From NCBI GenBank assembly GCA_902806375.1, contig CADCWK010000177.1:1-5887 (forward strand): a stretch of 5,887 nucleotides of DNA. The letters are read 5' to 3'. The notes under the pieces are model-generated. The model was given only the letters and a program-made list of their open reading frames with translations. It was not told the DNA's origin and did no database searches. Numbering within the stretch: position 1 is the stretch's first letter; each line of letters begins with the position of its first letter. A program made the translations under genes and the position numbers. This stretch comes from an uncultured Thermomicrobiales bacterium (GTDB lineage: Bacteria > Chloroflexota > Chloroflexia > Thermomicrobiales > UBA6265). Positions 1 through 5,887 of the stretch are shown here, in pieces.

Positions 1-1521
1 GAGGAGCGTGGTCAGTTCGCGCTCGCTGGCGCTGACGCCGTAGTGGACCGTCGCCTGGTCCTCCAGGTGATGGGCCTCGTCGATGATGAGCCGGCGGTAG
101 TCCGGCAGGACGGTTCCCCCGGAGAGGCTGTCGGACAGCAGCAGCGCGTGGTTGACGACCACGAGGTGGGCACTCTCCGCCTCGCGCCGGGCACGGAAGA
201 GGAAGCACTGGTTGCGCTGCTGGAAGACGCAGCGGCCCGGCTGGCAGGCATTGTCGTCGGCCGAGTACTGGCGCCAGCGGATCTCCTCCGAGGGCGACAG
301 GCGCAGTTCCGCACGGTCGCCGGTCTGGGTCTCCCCTAGCCAGAGCGAGATCTTGGCCCGGAGCCCGGCCTCGGCGGCGTCCTGGACCGGCTGCTGGGCG
401 CTCGCGAACCAGCGCCGCAGGCAGAGGTAGTTGCCTCGCCCCTTGACCGTCACGGCCCGCAGTGGCTCGGCGTCGGCGGCCCCCTCAAGGGAGTCGATCG
501 CCGCCTGCAGCTTGGGGATGTCCTTGCGGAACAGCTGGTCCTGCAGGGCCAGCGTGTTGGTCGAGATGACCACGGTCTCCCCGTGCTCCTGGGCGTGCAT
601 GGTCGCTGGCAGGAGGTACGCCATGCTCTTGCCCGTCCCCGTGCCCGCCTCGGCGATCAGGTTGCCACCCCGGTTGAACGCCTCGGCGACCTTCCAGGCC
701 ATGTACTCCTGCTGCGGCCGGTGCTCGTACCGGTCGACTGCGCGGCCGACGTAGCCGGACGGACCGAAGGCCGCGCCGATCTCCGACTCGGTGATCCGGT
801 GCTGGCTGTCCCTCGGCTCGAGCGGCTCGACCCGTTCCCGCTGCGTCATGAACGCCAGCTCGTGCGGCCCCCGGCGTGGGCCGCTGTCCGGGAGCCGCCC
901 GCTCCGGGCGATGTCGGCGGCCTCGGTGAACACCGCGGCGGTCGCCCAGCCGGCCAGGTCGGCGTACTGCGCTACCTGCTGGAGCGTGATCGCGTCGTAA
1001 CTCTGGAGCCTCGCCAGAAGGGCCCGGAGCACCCGGGCGCTGACCATGGCGTCATGGAGGGCGCGGTGAGAGGCGTCCGTTGCGACGCCAAGCGCCGCCG
1101 CGACGGTCGTCAGGCTGTAGTCGGGCAGGTCCGGCAGGATGACGGAGGCCAGCTGGAACGTATCGACCAGCCGGTTGGCGATCGGCAGGCCCGCCCCCTT
1201 CAGCATGTTGACGTCGAACTGGATCGAGTGGCCGACGATATCGCGCGTCCCGACCAGGTCGCGGATCGTGGCGGCGACATCGGCGAAGGGCGGCGCGCCG
1301 ACGAGCGTCGCGTCATCGATGCCGGTCAACCGGACGATGTCGAGTGGGACAGGCCGTTCCGGTCGAACGAACGTCGTGAACGTGTCCTCGTCGCCGTCCA
1401 GGTCGAACGTCACCAGGCCGACTTCGAGGATCTCATCCCGGCCGGCCTGCATCCCGGTCGCTTCGATGTCGATCGCGACGTACTCATGTGCCAAAAGTGT
1501 CTCCAGGGTTCCTTGGGTCAC
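1..1521 (-). CDS. dinG: DnaQ-type 3'-5' exonuclease fused to DinG-family helicase (3' end cut by window edge)
   Basis: This gene encodes a two-part DNA repair enzyme; 507 codons are visible, with no stop before the left edge. Residues 14-170 form a DEDDh exonuclease: ExoI has D18 and E20 (AIDIEATG), ExoII has H98 and D103 (GHSIQFD), and ExoIII has H152 and D157 (HRALHD). From about residue 265 a superfamily 2 XPD/DinG helicase begins, with a Q-motif-like RPQQ (268-271), Walker A GTGTGKS (293-299), four cysteines suited to a [4Fe-4S] cluster (C367, C426, C431, C439), VVNHALLL (454-461) and the DEAH box (481-484). DinG helicases are known to unwind DNA 5'-3', including R-loops and G-quadruplexes. 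This exonuclease-first layout is known from Gram-positive DinG proteins. The C-terminal helicase motifs lie outside the window. The start is uncertain: GTG at 1521 has a weak ribosome site, while the in-frame TTG at 1494 has GGAG six bases upstream and would still keep the exonuclease intact. The gene lies 50 bases after the peptidase gene on the same strand. Confidence 0.93.
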   Translation of the reverse strand, partial: MTQGTLETLLAHEYVAIDIEATGMQAGRDEILEVGLVTFDLDGDEDTFTTFVRPERPVPLDIVRLTGIDDATLVGAPPFADVAATIRDLVGTRDIVGHSIQFDVNMLKGAGLPIANRLVDTFQLASVILPDLPDYSLTTVAAALGVATDASHRALHDAMVSARVLRALLARLQSYDAITLQQVAQYADLAGWATAAVFTEAADIARSGRLPDSGPRRGPHELAFMTQRERVEPLEPRDSQHRITESEIGAAFGPSGYVGRAVDRYEHRPQQEYMAWKVAEAFNRGGNLIAEAGTGTGKSMAYLLPATMHAQEHGETVVISTNTLALQDQLFRKDIPKLQAAIDSLEGAADAEPLRAVTVKGRGNYLCLRRWFASAQQPVQDAAEAGLRAKISLWLGETQTGDRAELRLSPSEEIRWRQYSADDNACQPGRCVFQQRNQCFLFRARREAESAHLVVVNHALLLSDSLSGGTVLPDYRRLIIDEAHHLEDQATVHYGVSASERELTTLL

Positions 1522-1571
1522 GCGGTGGGTCTCGGGCCAGGGCCGGGTTGCCAGTCCGCCGGATCGTCCTA

Positions 1572-2879
1572 TTAGTCCGACGCCGCCGACATCGGGTTGG
1601 CGTCGGGACCGCTCCAGGGGATGCGGCGGAGGTCGCCTCGCTCGACGTCCTCGGCGACTGTCCGCACCAGCAGGCCCAGTTGGGTCAACCCGGTGGCGAT
1701 CGGTTCTCGCTCCAGCCACTCATTCGGCGTGTGGGCGTCGCCACCATGGCTGATCCCGATACAGACGGCCGGGATCCCCCAGGCGATCGGGACGTTGGCG
1801 TCGGTACTCGACGCGTCTGACGCCGACGGCGTCCCCAGTGACGCCAGCACCGATCGCGCCCGTCGCACGATGAGGTGGTCGCTCGGCAGGCCGCCGGCCG
1901 GCCGGACACCCAGCGTCTCGATGGTGACCCGGAGCCCGTCACGCTCGACCAGTCTCACCTGCCGCACGACCTCGCCGAGGAGCGACTCAAGGATACCGGC
2001 ATCCATCGACCGGATCTCGACCTGGAGCGAGGCCGACGTCGCGATCGAGTTGATCGTCGAACCGCCCGTGATCGAGGCCACGTTCAGCGTCGTCCGGGGC
2101 CACTCCGGGGTCTGGATCTCGGCCAGCCGGGCTGTCAGCCGACCCGCCGCGTGAACCGCGCTCGGTCGCCCGTAGTCCGCCCAGCTGTGGCCCCCTGGTC
2201 CCTCGATCCGGATCTCGACGCGGCGGCTGCCGACGGCGATATGGGTGATCCGGCCCAGCCCGTGTCCCTCGACGGCGATGACGGCCGCCGCCTCCCGGTT
2301 CAGATCCAGCGCGGCGGTGATGCCGCGGAGGTTGCCATAGCCTTCCTCGCCGACGGTGGCGATGAGGACGACGTCGCACGCCGGGACGATCCGGCACCGG
2401 GAGAACAGCCGTGGCAGGGCGATCATCGCCGCCAGAGCGACGCCGTTGTCTCCGACGCCCGGGCCGACGAGCCGCGAACCCTCCAGGCGGGGCAGGTGTG
2501 GCACATCTGCACCGAAGATCGTGTCAAGGTGCGCCGCGACGAGGACCGAGCGATCGCGTTGCCGGCCCGGGATGCGGGTCACGACGTTGCCCGCCTGGTC
2601 GAGGTAGACCAGCCGGCCCGGGTCGTCGCGTCGAAACAGGTCTCGCACCGCCAGTGACCGGCGCAACTCGTCCCCCGTCGGCGCGGGGATGCGACTGATC
2701 GCCAGCGTGTCATCGACGACCTCGGCGGCGATCAGGCGCGACTGACGCTTGAGACTGGCGGAGAGTTCGCGACCAAACGGCACGGACGTCAACCTCGCGG
2801 GCTTCGACGCCCTGGCGGCGATGGTGGTTCGCCGGAAAGGGCGTTCGTGCAGAGGAACGTGGGCACCGTTCCAGGTCAC
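1572..2879 (-). CDS. M20-family zinc metallopeptidase (PepT/ArgE/DapE-like superfamily)
   Basis: This is a probable cytoplasmic di-zinc amidohydrolase of 435 residues that cleaves a peptide or N-acyl amino acid bond; the substrate cannot be told from sequence. The M20 metal and catalytic residues are in order: H117 and D119 (AAHLDT), the bridging D144 (GVGDNG), E178 and E179 (TVGEEG), E204 (AVEGHG) and H383 (GGDAHTPNEW). The sequence GPGGHSW (228-233) marks the inserted dimerisation domain, and H231 is the residue that usually reaches across the dimer. Family knowledge allows Asp or Glu at the E204 position. The length is normal for M20 enzymes (about 370-450). I kept the outermost GTG at 2879, which follows an in-frame TAG nine bases upstream but has no ribosome binding site. 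GTG at 2783 (residue 33) has GAGG nine bases upstream, would remove only an Arg-rich, non-conserved leader, and may be the true start. No signal peptide is apparent. The gene is transcribed divergently from sdhA and is followed by the dinG-like gene. Confidence 0.9.
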   Translation of the reverse strand: MTWNGAHVPLHERPFRRTTIAARASKPARLTSVPFGRELSASLKRQSRLIAAEVVDDTLAISRIPAPTGDELRRSLAVRDLFRRDDPGRLVYLDQAGNVVTRIPGRQRDRSVLVAAHLDTIFGADVPHLPRLEGSRLVGPGVGDNGVALAAMIALPRLFSRCRIVPACDVVLIATVGEEGYGNLRGITAALDLNREAAAVIAVEGHGLGRITHIAVGSRRVEIRIEGPGGHSWADYGRPSAVHAAGRLTARLAEIQTPEWPRTTLNVASITGGSTINSIATSASLQVEIRSMDAGILESLLGEVVRQVRLVERDGLRVTIETLGVRPAGGLPSDHLIVRRARSVLASLGTPSASDASSTDANVPIAWGIPAVCIGISHGGDAHTPNEWLEREPIATGLTQLGLLVRTVAEDVERGDLRRIPWSGPDANPMSAASD

Positions 2880-2913
2880 GATAGTCTAGCAGTTGTGTCG
2901 TCAGAACACGCCG

Positions 2914-2948
2914 CCCGGGAGCCGAAAGCGCGGGGCCCCGGGAGCGGA
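2914..2948. repeat. Short direct repeat overlapping a perfect GC palindrome
   Basis: CCCGGGAGCCGA at 2914-2925 recurs as CCCGGGAGCGGA at 2937-2948, 11 of 12 bases identical, with starts 23 bases apart. The palindrome CGGGGCCCCG at 2931-2940 overlaps the second copy. A spacing of about two helical turns in a divergent promoter region is what a dimeric regulator site can look like, but in such GC-rich DNA it may be chance. Confidence 0.35.
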
Positions 2949-3065
2949 CACAGGGGAGCATGGTTTGGGCAGCAGGGGCGGACCGTCGCTGTCCCGGAGG
3001 GGCCAAAGCGCCTACACTTGCAGGGAAGGATCTCCCCTGGCCAGTTGGGTGTCAGGGCGTGGACT

Positions 3066-3070
3066 GGGGG
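3066..3070 (+). promoter_or_regulatory. Ribosome binding site deciding the sdhA start
   Basis: The run GGGGG lies six bases before GTG at 3077. This spacing suits GTG 3077 and is too close for the in-frame TTG at 3071. The next two residues and beyond (AYHRFDAVIVGAG) match the usual SdhA beginning, where the FAD-binding strand starts within the first ten residues. Confidence 0.6.
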
Positions 3071-3076
3071 TTGAAC

Positions 3077-4816
3077 GTGGCCTATCACCGATTCGACGCG
3101 GTCATCGTGGGCGCCGGCGGGGCGGGCCTCATGGCGGCCATCCAGATGGCGGGCAAGGCCAACGTCGCGGTCGTCAGCAAGCTGTATCCGCCGCGTTCCC
3201 ACACCGGAGCGGCCCAGGGCGGGATCAGTGCGGCCCTCGGCAACGTCGAGGAAGACCACTGGCGCTGGCACATGTTCGACACGGTCAAGGGCGGCGACTA
3301 CCTCGTCGACCAGGACGCCGCGGCGGTCCTCGCGCGCGAGGCGATCGACGCCGTCTACGAGCTCGAGCACATGGGGCTCCCGTTCAATCGGACCCCCGAC
3401 GGACGGATCGACCAGCGCCGGTTCGGCGGTCACACCCGGAACTACGGCGAGGGACCGGTCCGCCGGGCGTGCTATGCCGCCGACCGCACCGGCCACATGA
3501 TCATCCAGACCCTCTACCAGCAGGGTATCAAGAACCAGCTCAACTTCTTCGACGAGCACCACCTGATGGACGTCCTCTTCTCCGAGGACGGCCAGTGCTG
3601 CGGTGTCGTGACCATGGAGATGTCGACCGGCGAGATCCATGTGATCCACGCCAAGATGGTCCTGATCGCGACCGGTGGCTACGGCCGGGTCTGGAGCGTG
3701 ACCTCCAACGCCATCGCCGGGACGGGCGACGGTGTGGCGATCACGTACCGGCGCGGCGTCCCGGTCATGGACATGGAGTTCTACCAGTTCCATCCGACCG
3801 GCCTGTACCGGCTGGGCATCCTCCTCTCGGAGGCGGCCCGCGGCGAGGGCGGCATCCTGCGGAACAAGGACGGCGAGGCGTTCTGCGCCCGCTATGCCCC
3901 GACCCTCAAGGACCTCGCCCCGCGGGACATGATCTCCCGCTTCATCCACCAGGAGATCATGGCCGGGCGCGGGATCAACGGGGAGGATTATGTCCATCTC
4001 GACCTGACCCACCTCCCGCCGGAGTTGATCGACGAGAAGCTCCCGGACGTCACCGACTTCGCCCGGACGTACCTCGACGTCGAACCCAAGACCGAGGGGG
4101 TCCCCGTCCAGCCGACGGCCCACTACGCGATGGGCGGCCTCCCGACCAACATCGACGGGCAGGTGATCCAGGACCGCGACGCGACGCCGGTACCCGGCCT
4201 CTACAGCGCCGGTGAGTCGGCCTGTGTCTCCGTTCACGGCGCCAACCGCCTGGGGACGAACTCGCTGGTCGACCTGGTCGTGTTCGGCCGGCGGGCCGGC
4301 AAGCACATGCTCGCCTCGCTGGAGCACGCGGAATGGGCCCCGCTCCCGCCCGAGCCCGAGTACGTCGCCCAGGCGTCGATCGACCGGCTGCTCTCGGCAC
4401 CGAAGTCCGGCAAGGGCGAGCGGATCTCCGACATCCGCTCGACAATGCAGAAGGTGATGATGGCCGATGTCTCGGTCGAACGGAGCGAGACCAGCCTGCT
4501 CCGGGCCGAGGAGACCATCCGCCAGCTACAGGGCGCCTACACCTACGCCAGCGTCATGGACAAGAGCAAGGTCTTCAATACCGACCTCACCGAGGCACTG
4601 GAACTCGGGTGCCTCCTCGACTGCGCCGAGGCGACCATCCACGGCGCCCTCGCCCGCCAGGAGAGCCGGGGCGCGCACTACCGGAGCGACTTCACGACCC
4701 GCGACGACAAGAACTGGCTGGCCCACTCGCTGGTCTACAAGACGTCGGGGGGACTGGAGCTCGCCAAGAAGCCGGTCACGATCACCGAGTTCGAGCCGAA
4801 GGAACGCAAGTACTAG
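3077..4816 (+). CDS. sdhA: Succinate dehydrogenase flavoprotein subunit
   Basis: SdhA oxidises succinate to fumarate in the TCA cycle and passes electrons through its covalent FAD to SdhB, on the cytoplasmic face of the membrane. The protein is 579 residues, normal for the family. The dinucleotide-binding GAGGAG is at 12-17. SHTGAAQGG (41-49) carries H42, the expected covalent FAD attachment point. Active-site residues, aligned by spacing to E. coli SdhA, are H239 (HPTG), S251-E252, R283 (RDMISR), H349 (AHYAMGG) and R391 (GANRLGTNSL). S251 replaces the E. coli Thr, a conservative change that keeps a hydroxyl. The C-terminal domain ends with the typical RDDKNWLAHS (542-551) and is complete. 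An in-frame ATG at 2960 would add 39 residues unlike any SdhA leader, so I prefer GTG 3077. sdhB follows after 30 bases, indicating an operon. The enzyme could work in reverse as a fumarate reductase; the sequence alone does not settle direction, but identity as the SdhA/FrdA flavoprotein is very secure. Confidence 0.97.
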   Translation: MAYHRFDAVIVGAGGAGLMAAIQMAGKANVAVVSKLYPPRSHTGAAQGGISAALGNVEEDHWRWHMFDTVKGGDYLVDQDAAAVLAREAIDAVYELEHMGLPFNRTPDGRIDQRRFGGHTRNYGEGPVRRACYAADRTGHMIIQTLYQQGIKNQLNFFDEHHLMDVLFSEDGQCCGVVTMEMSTGEIHVIHAKMVLIATGGYGRVWSVTSNAIAGTGDGVAITYRRGVPVMDMEFYQFHPTGLYRLGILLSEAARGEGGILRNKDGEAFCARYAPTLKDLAPRDMISRFIHQEIMAGRGINGEDYVHLDLTHLPPELIDEKLPDVTDFARTYLDVEPKTEGVPVQPTAHYAMGGLPTNIDGQVIQDRDATPVPGLYSAGESACVSVHGANRLGTNSLVDLVVFGRRAGKHMLASLEHAEWAPLPPEPEYVAQASIDRLLSAPKSGKGERISDIRSTMQKVMMADVSVERSETSLLRAEETIRQLQGAYTYASVMDKSKVFNTDLTEALELGCLLDCAEATIHGALARQESRGAHYRSDFTTRDDKNWLAHSLVYKTSGGLELAKKPVTITEFEPKERKY

Positions 4817-4836
4817 GCAGCCATTGCCACGGCTGC
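4817..4836 (+). other. Hairpin in the sdhA-sdhB gap
   Basis: GCAGCC (4817-4822) and GGCTGC (4831-4836) form a perfect six-pair stem around the eight-base loop ATTGCCAC. The stem begins at the first base after the sdhA stop and ends just before the sdhB ribosome binding site. No T-run follows, so it is not a standard terminator. A role in translation or mRNA stability is only inferred. Confidence 0.4.
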
Positions 4837-4843
4837 GAAGGGG
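4837..4843 (+). promoter_or_regulatory. Ribosome binding site of sdhB
   Basis: GAAGGGG lies three bases before ATG 4847 (five if GAAGG is taken as the core). A second candidate, GAGGGAA at 4857-4863, lies seven bases before the in-frame GTG 4871, so both starts have ribosome-site support. Confidence 0.5.
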
Positions 4844-4846
4844 TCC

Positions 4847-5569
4847 ATGTCGACCCGAGGGAACTCACCGGTGGAATACACCCTCCGAATCAAGCGCTAC
4901 AACCCCGAGAAGGACGTCAAGCCGCACTTCGAGGAGTACAAGGTCACGGCGGACGCCAAGGACCGTGTCCTGGACGTCCTCAACCAGATCAAGTGGGACG
5001 AGGACGGGTCGCTGACCTACCGGCGGTCCTGCGCCCACGGGATCTGCGGCTCGGACGCGATGCGGATCAATGGCCGCAACCGCCTCGCCTGCAAGCTGCT
5101 GATGAAGGATCTGCCCAGCAAGATCACCATCGAGCCGCTGCTCGGCTTCAAGGTCGTCAAGGACCTCGTCGTCGACATGAACAAGTTCTTTGACGCCTAC
5201 AAGTCGGTCCAGCCCTACCTCATCGCCGACGAGCACAGTGGCGCCGGTGAACGACGCCAGTCTCCGGCCCAGCGCGAGCAGTTCGAGGACACGACCAAGT
5301 GCATCCTCTGCGCTGCCTGCACGACGGCCTGCCCGGTGACCTGGACCAGCGACGACTTCGTCGGCCCGGCCGCCATCGTCAACGCCCACCGGTTCATCTT
5401 CGACAGCCGCGACCAGGGTGCCAGTCAGCGCCTGCGCGTGCTCAACAGTGGCTCGGGCGTCTGGCGTTGCCGAACCATCTTCAACTGCACGGACGCCTGC
5501 CCCCGCGGGATCGAGGTCACCCGGGCCATCGAGGAAGTCAAGCGAGCCCTGCTCTACGAACAGGTCTGA
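4847..5569 (+). CDS. sdhB: Succinate dehydrogenase iron-sulfur subunit
   Basis: SdhB carries electrons from the SdhA flavin to the quinone site through three iron-sulfur clusters. The 240-residue protein matches the usual length (E. coli 238). The N-terminal ferredoxin fold holds the [2Fe-2S] ligands C62, C67, D70 and C82 (SCAHGICGSD, then RLAC); Asp in the third position is also seen in E. coli SdhB. In the C-terminal part, CILCAACTTACP (152-163) and CRTIFNCTDACP (208-219) supply the [4Fe-4S] ligands C152, C155, C158 and C218, and the [3Fe-4S] ligands C162, C208 and C214. The Cys pattern fits a [3Fe-4S] centre with three ligands, as in most SdhB. The start at ATG 4847 is favoured by codon type; GTG 4871 would give MEYTLRIKRYNPE, closer to the conserved beginning, and cannot be excluded. 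The gene lies 30 bases after sdhA and is clearly co-transcribed with it. Confidence 0.97.
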   Translation: MSTRGNSPVEYTLRIKRYNPEKDVKPHFEEYKVTADAKDRVLDVLNQIKWDEDGSLTYRRSCAHGICGSDAMRINGRNRLACKLLMKDLPSKITIEPLLGFKVVKDLVVDMNKFFDAYKSVQPYLIADEHSGAGERRQSPAQREQFEDTTKCILCAACTTACPVTWTSDDFVGPAAIVNAHRFIFDSRDQGASQRLRVLNSGSGVWRCRTIFNCTDACPRGIEVTRAIEEVKRALLYEQV

Positions 5570-5598
5570 CGGCGGTAGGGGTATGATGCCCTACCCCG
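5570..5598 (+). terminator. Hairpin directly after sdhB (possible terminator or processing site)
   Basis: GGTAGGG (5574-5580) pairs with CCCTACC (5589-5595) around the loop GTATGATG. The stem extends by three more pairs (CGG 5570-5572 with CCG 5596-5598) if C5573 is bulged. It starts at the first base after the sdhB stop. No T-run follows, so efficient intrinsic termination is doubtful; transcript protection or partial termination before the next gene is equally possible. Confidence 0.4.
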
Positions 5599-5631
5599 CC
5601 GGACTGGCCGCGGGGACGCGATCGCCAGCGC

Positions 5632-5635
5632 AGGG
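5632..5635 (+). promoter_or_regulatory. Ribosome binding site of the downstream membrane protein gene
   Basis: AGGG lies eight bases before ATG 5644 and is the best ribosome site in the gap after sdhB. It supports that ATG over the ATGATG-like start inside the hairpin loop near 5583, which lies in another reading frame. Confidence 0.4.
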
Positions 5636-5643
5636 TCTGCCAT

Positions 5644-5887
5644 ATGCCGAATCCGTTGTCGTGGGACTACCTGACGCACCTGCCGGGACCGGATGAGGTC
5701 TTCGGCCCGTTCTCGACGGCGTTCCTGGTCCTCTTCCTCATCGGGTTCTTCGTCGCGACCTTCCTCTACAACGAGGGTGGCCGCTACCTGACGCCTGACC
5801 CGGTCCGGCGGCGATACCTGCGCAAGTACGCCGGCTTCCTGCTCATCCCGCTGATCCTCGGCCTGTTCTTCTTCGGCGTCAGGATCC
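5644..5887 (+). CDS. Unrecognised integral membrane protein (cut by right edge)
   Basis: I do not recognise this protein. The first 81 codons are visible and open to the window edge. A polar N-terminal stretch (MPNPLSWDYL, then THLPGPDEVF) leads into a first hydrophobic helix at about residues 22-42 and a second from about 62. Between them lies a strongly positive loop (RRRYLRK, 55-61), so by the positive-inside rule the N-terminus faces outward and the loop is cytoplasmic. The gene follows sdhB by 74 bases on the same strand, with a hairpin between them. It may be a complex II membrane anchor or an unrelated gene. No histidine that could bind heme is visible in the two helices; the only His so far is H12, before the first helix, which argues mildly against a standard SdhC in this part. 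Its codon use resembles that of its neighbours. Confidence 0.75.
   Translation, partial: MPNPLSWDYLTHLPGPDEVFGPFSTAFLVLFLIGFFVATFLYNEGGRYLTPDPVRRRYLRKYAGFLLIPLILGLFFFGVRI

Larger units (their letters stand above)
2880..3076. promoter_or_regulatory. Divergent intergenic region between the peptidase gene and sdhA
   Basis: These 197 bases separate two genes pointing away from each other, so they should carry promoters for both. On the plus strand TACACT (3013-3018) fits a -10 box about 60 bases before the sdhA start, but no good -35 box lies at the right distance. On the minus strand TAGACT sits three bases before the outermost peptidase GTG; if it is a -10 box, transcription would begin at or inside that start, which favours the downstream start at 2783. 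The region also holds a near-repeat of CCCGGGAGC at 2914 and 2937. No RNA gene or small open reading frame with a convincing ribosome site was seen. The promoter boxes are tentative. Confidence 0.45.

Noticed and set aside
583..1575. A 330-codon open frame on the plus strand opposite the exonuclease-helicase gene
   Set aside because: It is antisense to a gene with clear exonuclease and helicase motifs, and its translation is Arg/Gly/Asp-rich without any domain.
1875..2657. A 260-codon open frame on the plus strand opposite the peptidase gene
   Set aside because: It is antisense to the M20 peptidase, whose metal ligands are all present; its product is composition-driven.
2960..3076. An upstream ATG that would lengthen SdhA by 39 residues
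   Set aside because: The added residues resemble no SdhA leader, the GGGGG before GTG 3077 is well placed, and the tentative -10 box at 3013 would fall inside the extended gene.
2876..4327. A 483-codon open frame on the minus strand opposite sdhA
   Set aside because: It lies almost wholly opposite sdhA, which has complete family motifs. Its product is low-complexity and rich in Val, Asp, Gly and Arg, with no recognisable domain; such antisense frames are common in GC-rich genes.
4865..5389. A 174-codon minus-strand frame opposite sdhB
   Set aside because: It is a shadow of sdhB, with no motif or ribosome binding site of its own.
5882..5887. The window ends exactly on a BamHI site (GGATCC), hinting at a cloned fragment
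   Set aside because: A further GGATCC occurs inside the window at 1772-1777 and the left edge is not a BamHI site, so the window is not a complete BamHI fragment. The end is probably chance.
1..5887. A search for mobile elements, CRISPR arrays, tRNA/rRNA genes, toxin-antitoxin or defence clusters
   Set aside because: No transposase, terminal inverted repeats, regularly spaced repeats, or RNA gene signatures were seen. The window is nearly filled by four housekeeping-type genes and the start of a fifth gene of unknown function. The DinG-family gene is a repair helicase here, with no CRISPR type IV neighbours.

Overview
The window is a piece of chromosome from a GC-rich bacterium. Codon third positions are mostly G or C, and GTG appears as a start codon several times. 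Nothing in it proves a taxon. An N-terminal DnaQ-type exonuclease fused to a DinG helicase, next to a sdhA-sdhB pair with no sdhC/sdhD in front, would suit a Gram-positive or Chloroflexota-like lineage, but that is an inference held with low confidence. The content is mainly housekeeping. I see no mobile element, CRISPR array, tRNA or rRNA, and no sign of a new defence or biosynthetic system.

Left half (1-2879, minus strand): two genes point left. An M20-family zinc metallopeptidase (1572-2879) is followed after 50 bases by an exonuclease-helicase of the DinG family (1521 down to the left edge, where it is cut). Spacing and direction suggest one transcript, although the two products have no obvious shared job.

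Middle (2880-3076): a divergent intergenic region of about 200 bases. It should hold the promoters for both directions and contains a short direct repeat overlapping a perfect GC palindrome.

Right half (3077-5887, plus strand): sdhA (flavoprotein) and sdhB (iron-sulfur protein) form the catalytic core of succinate dehydrogenase, the TCA-cycle and respiratory complex II. All the FAD, active-site and cluster-ligand residues I looked for are present, with one conservative Thr-to-Ser change. A small hairpin starts at the first base after each of the two stop codons. After sdhB comes the start of an unrecognised membrane protein with two predicted transmembrane helices, cut by the right edge. The heme-binding membrane anchor subunits (SdhC/SdhD) are not visible in the window. 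Whether the unrecognised membrane protein is linked to complex II is the main open question here.
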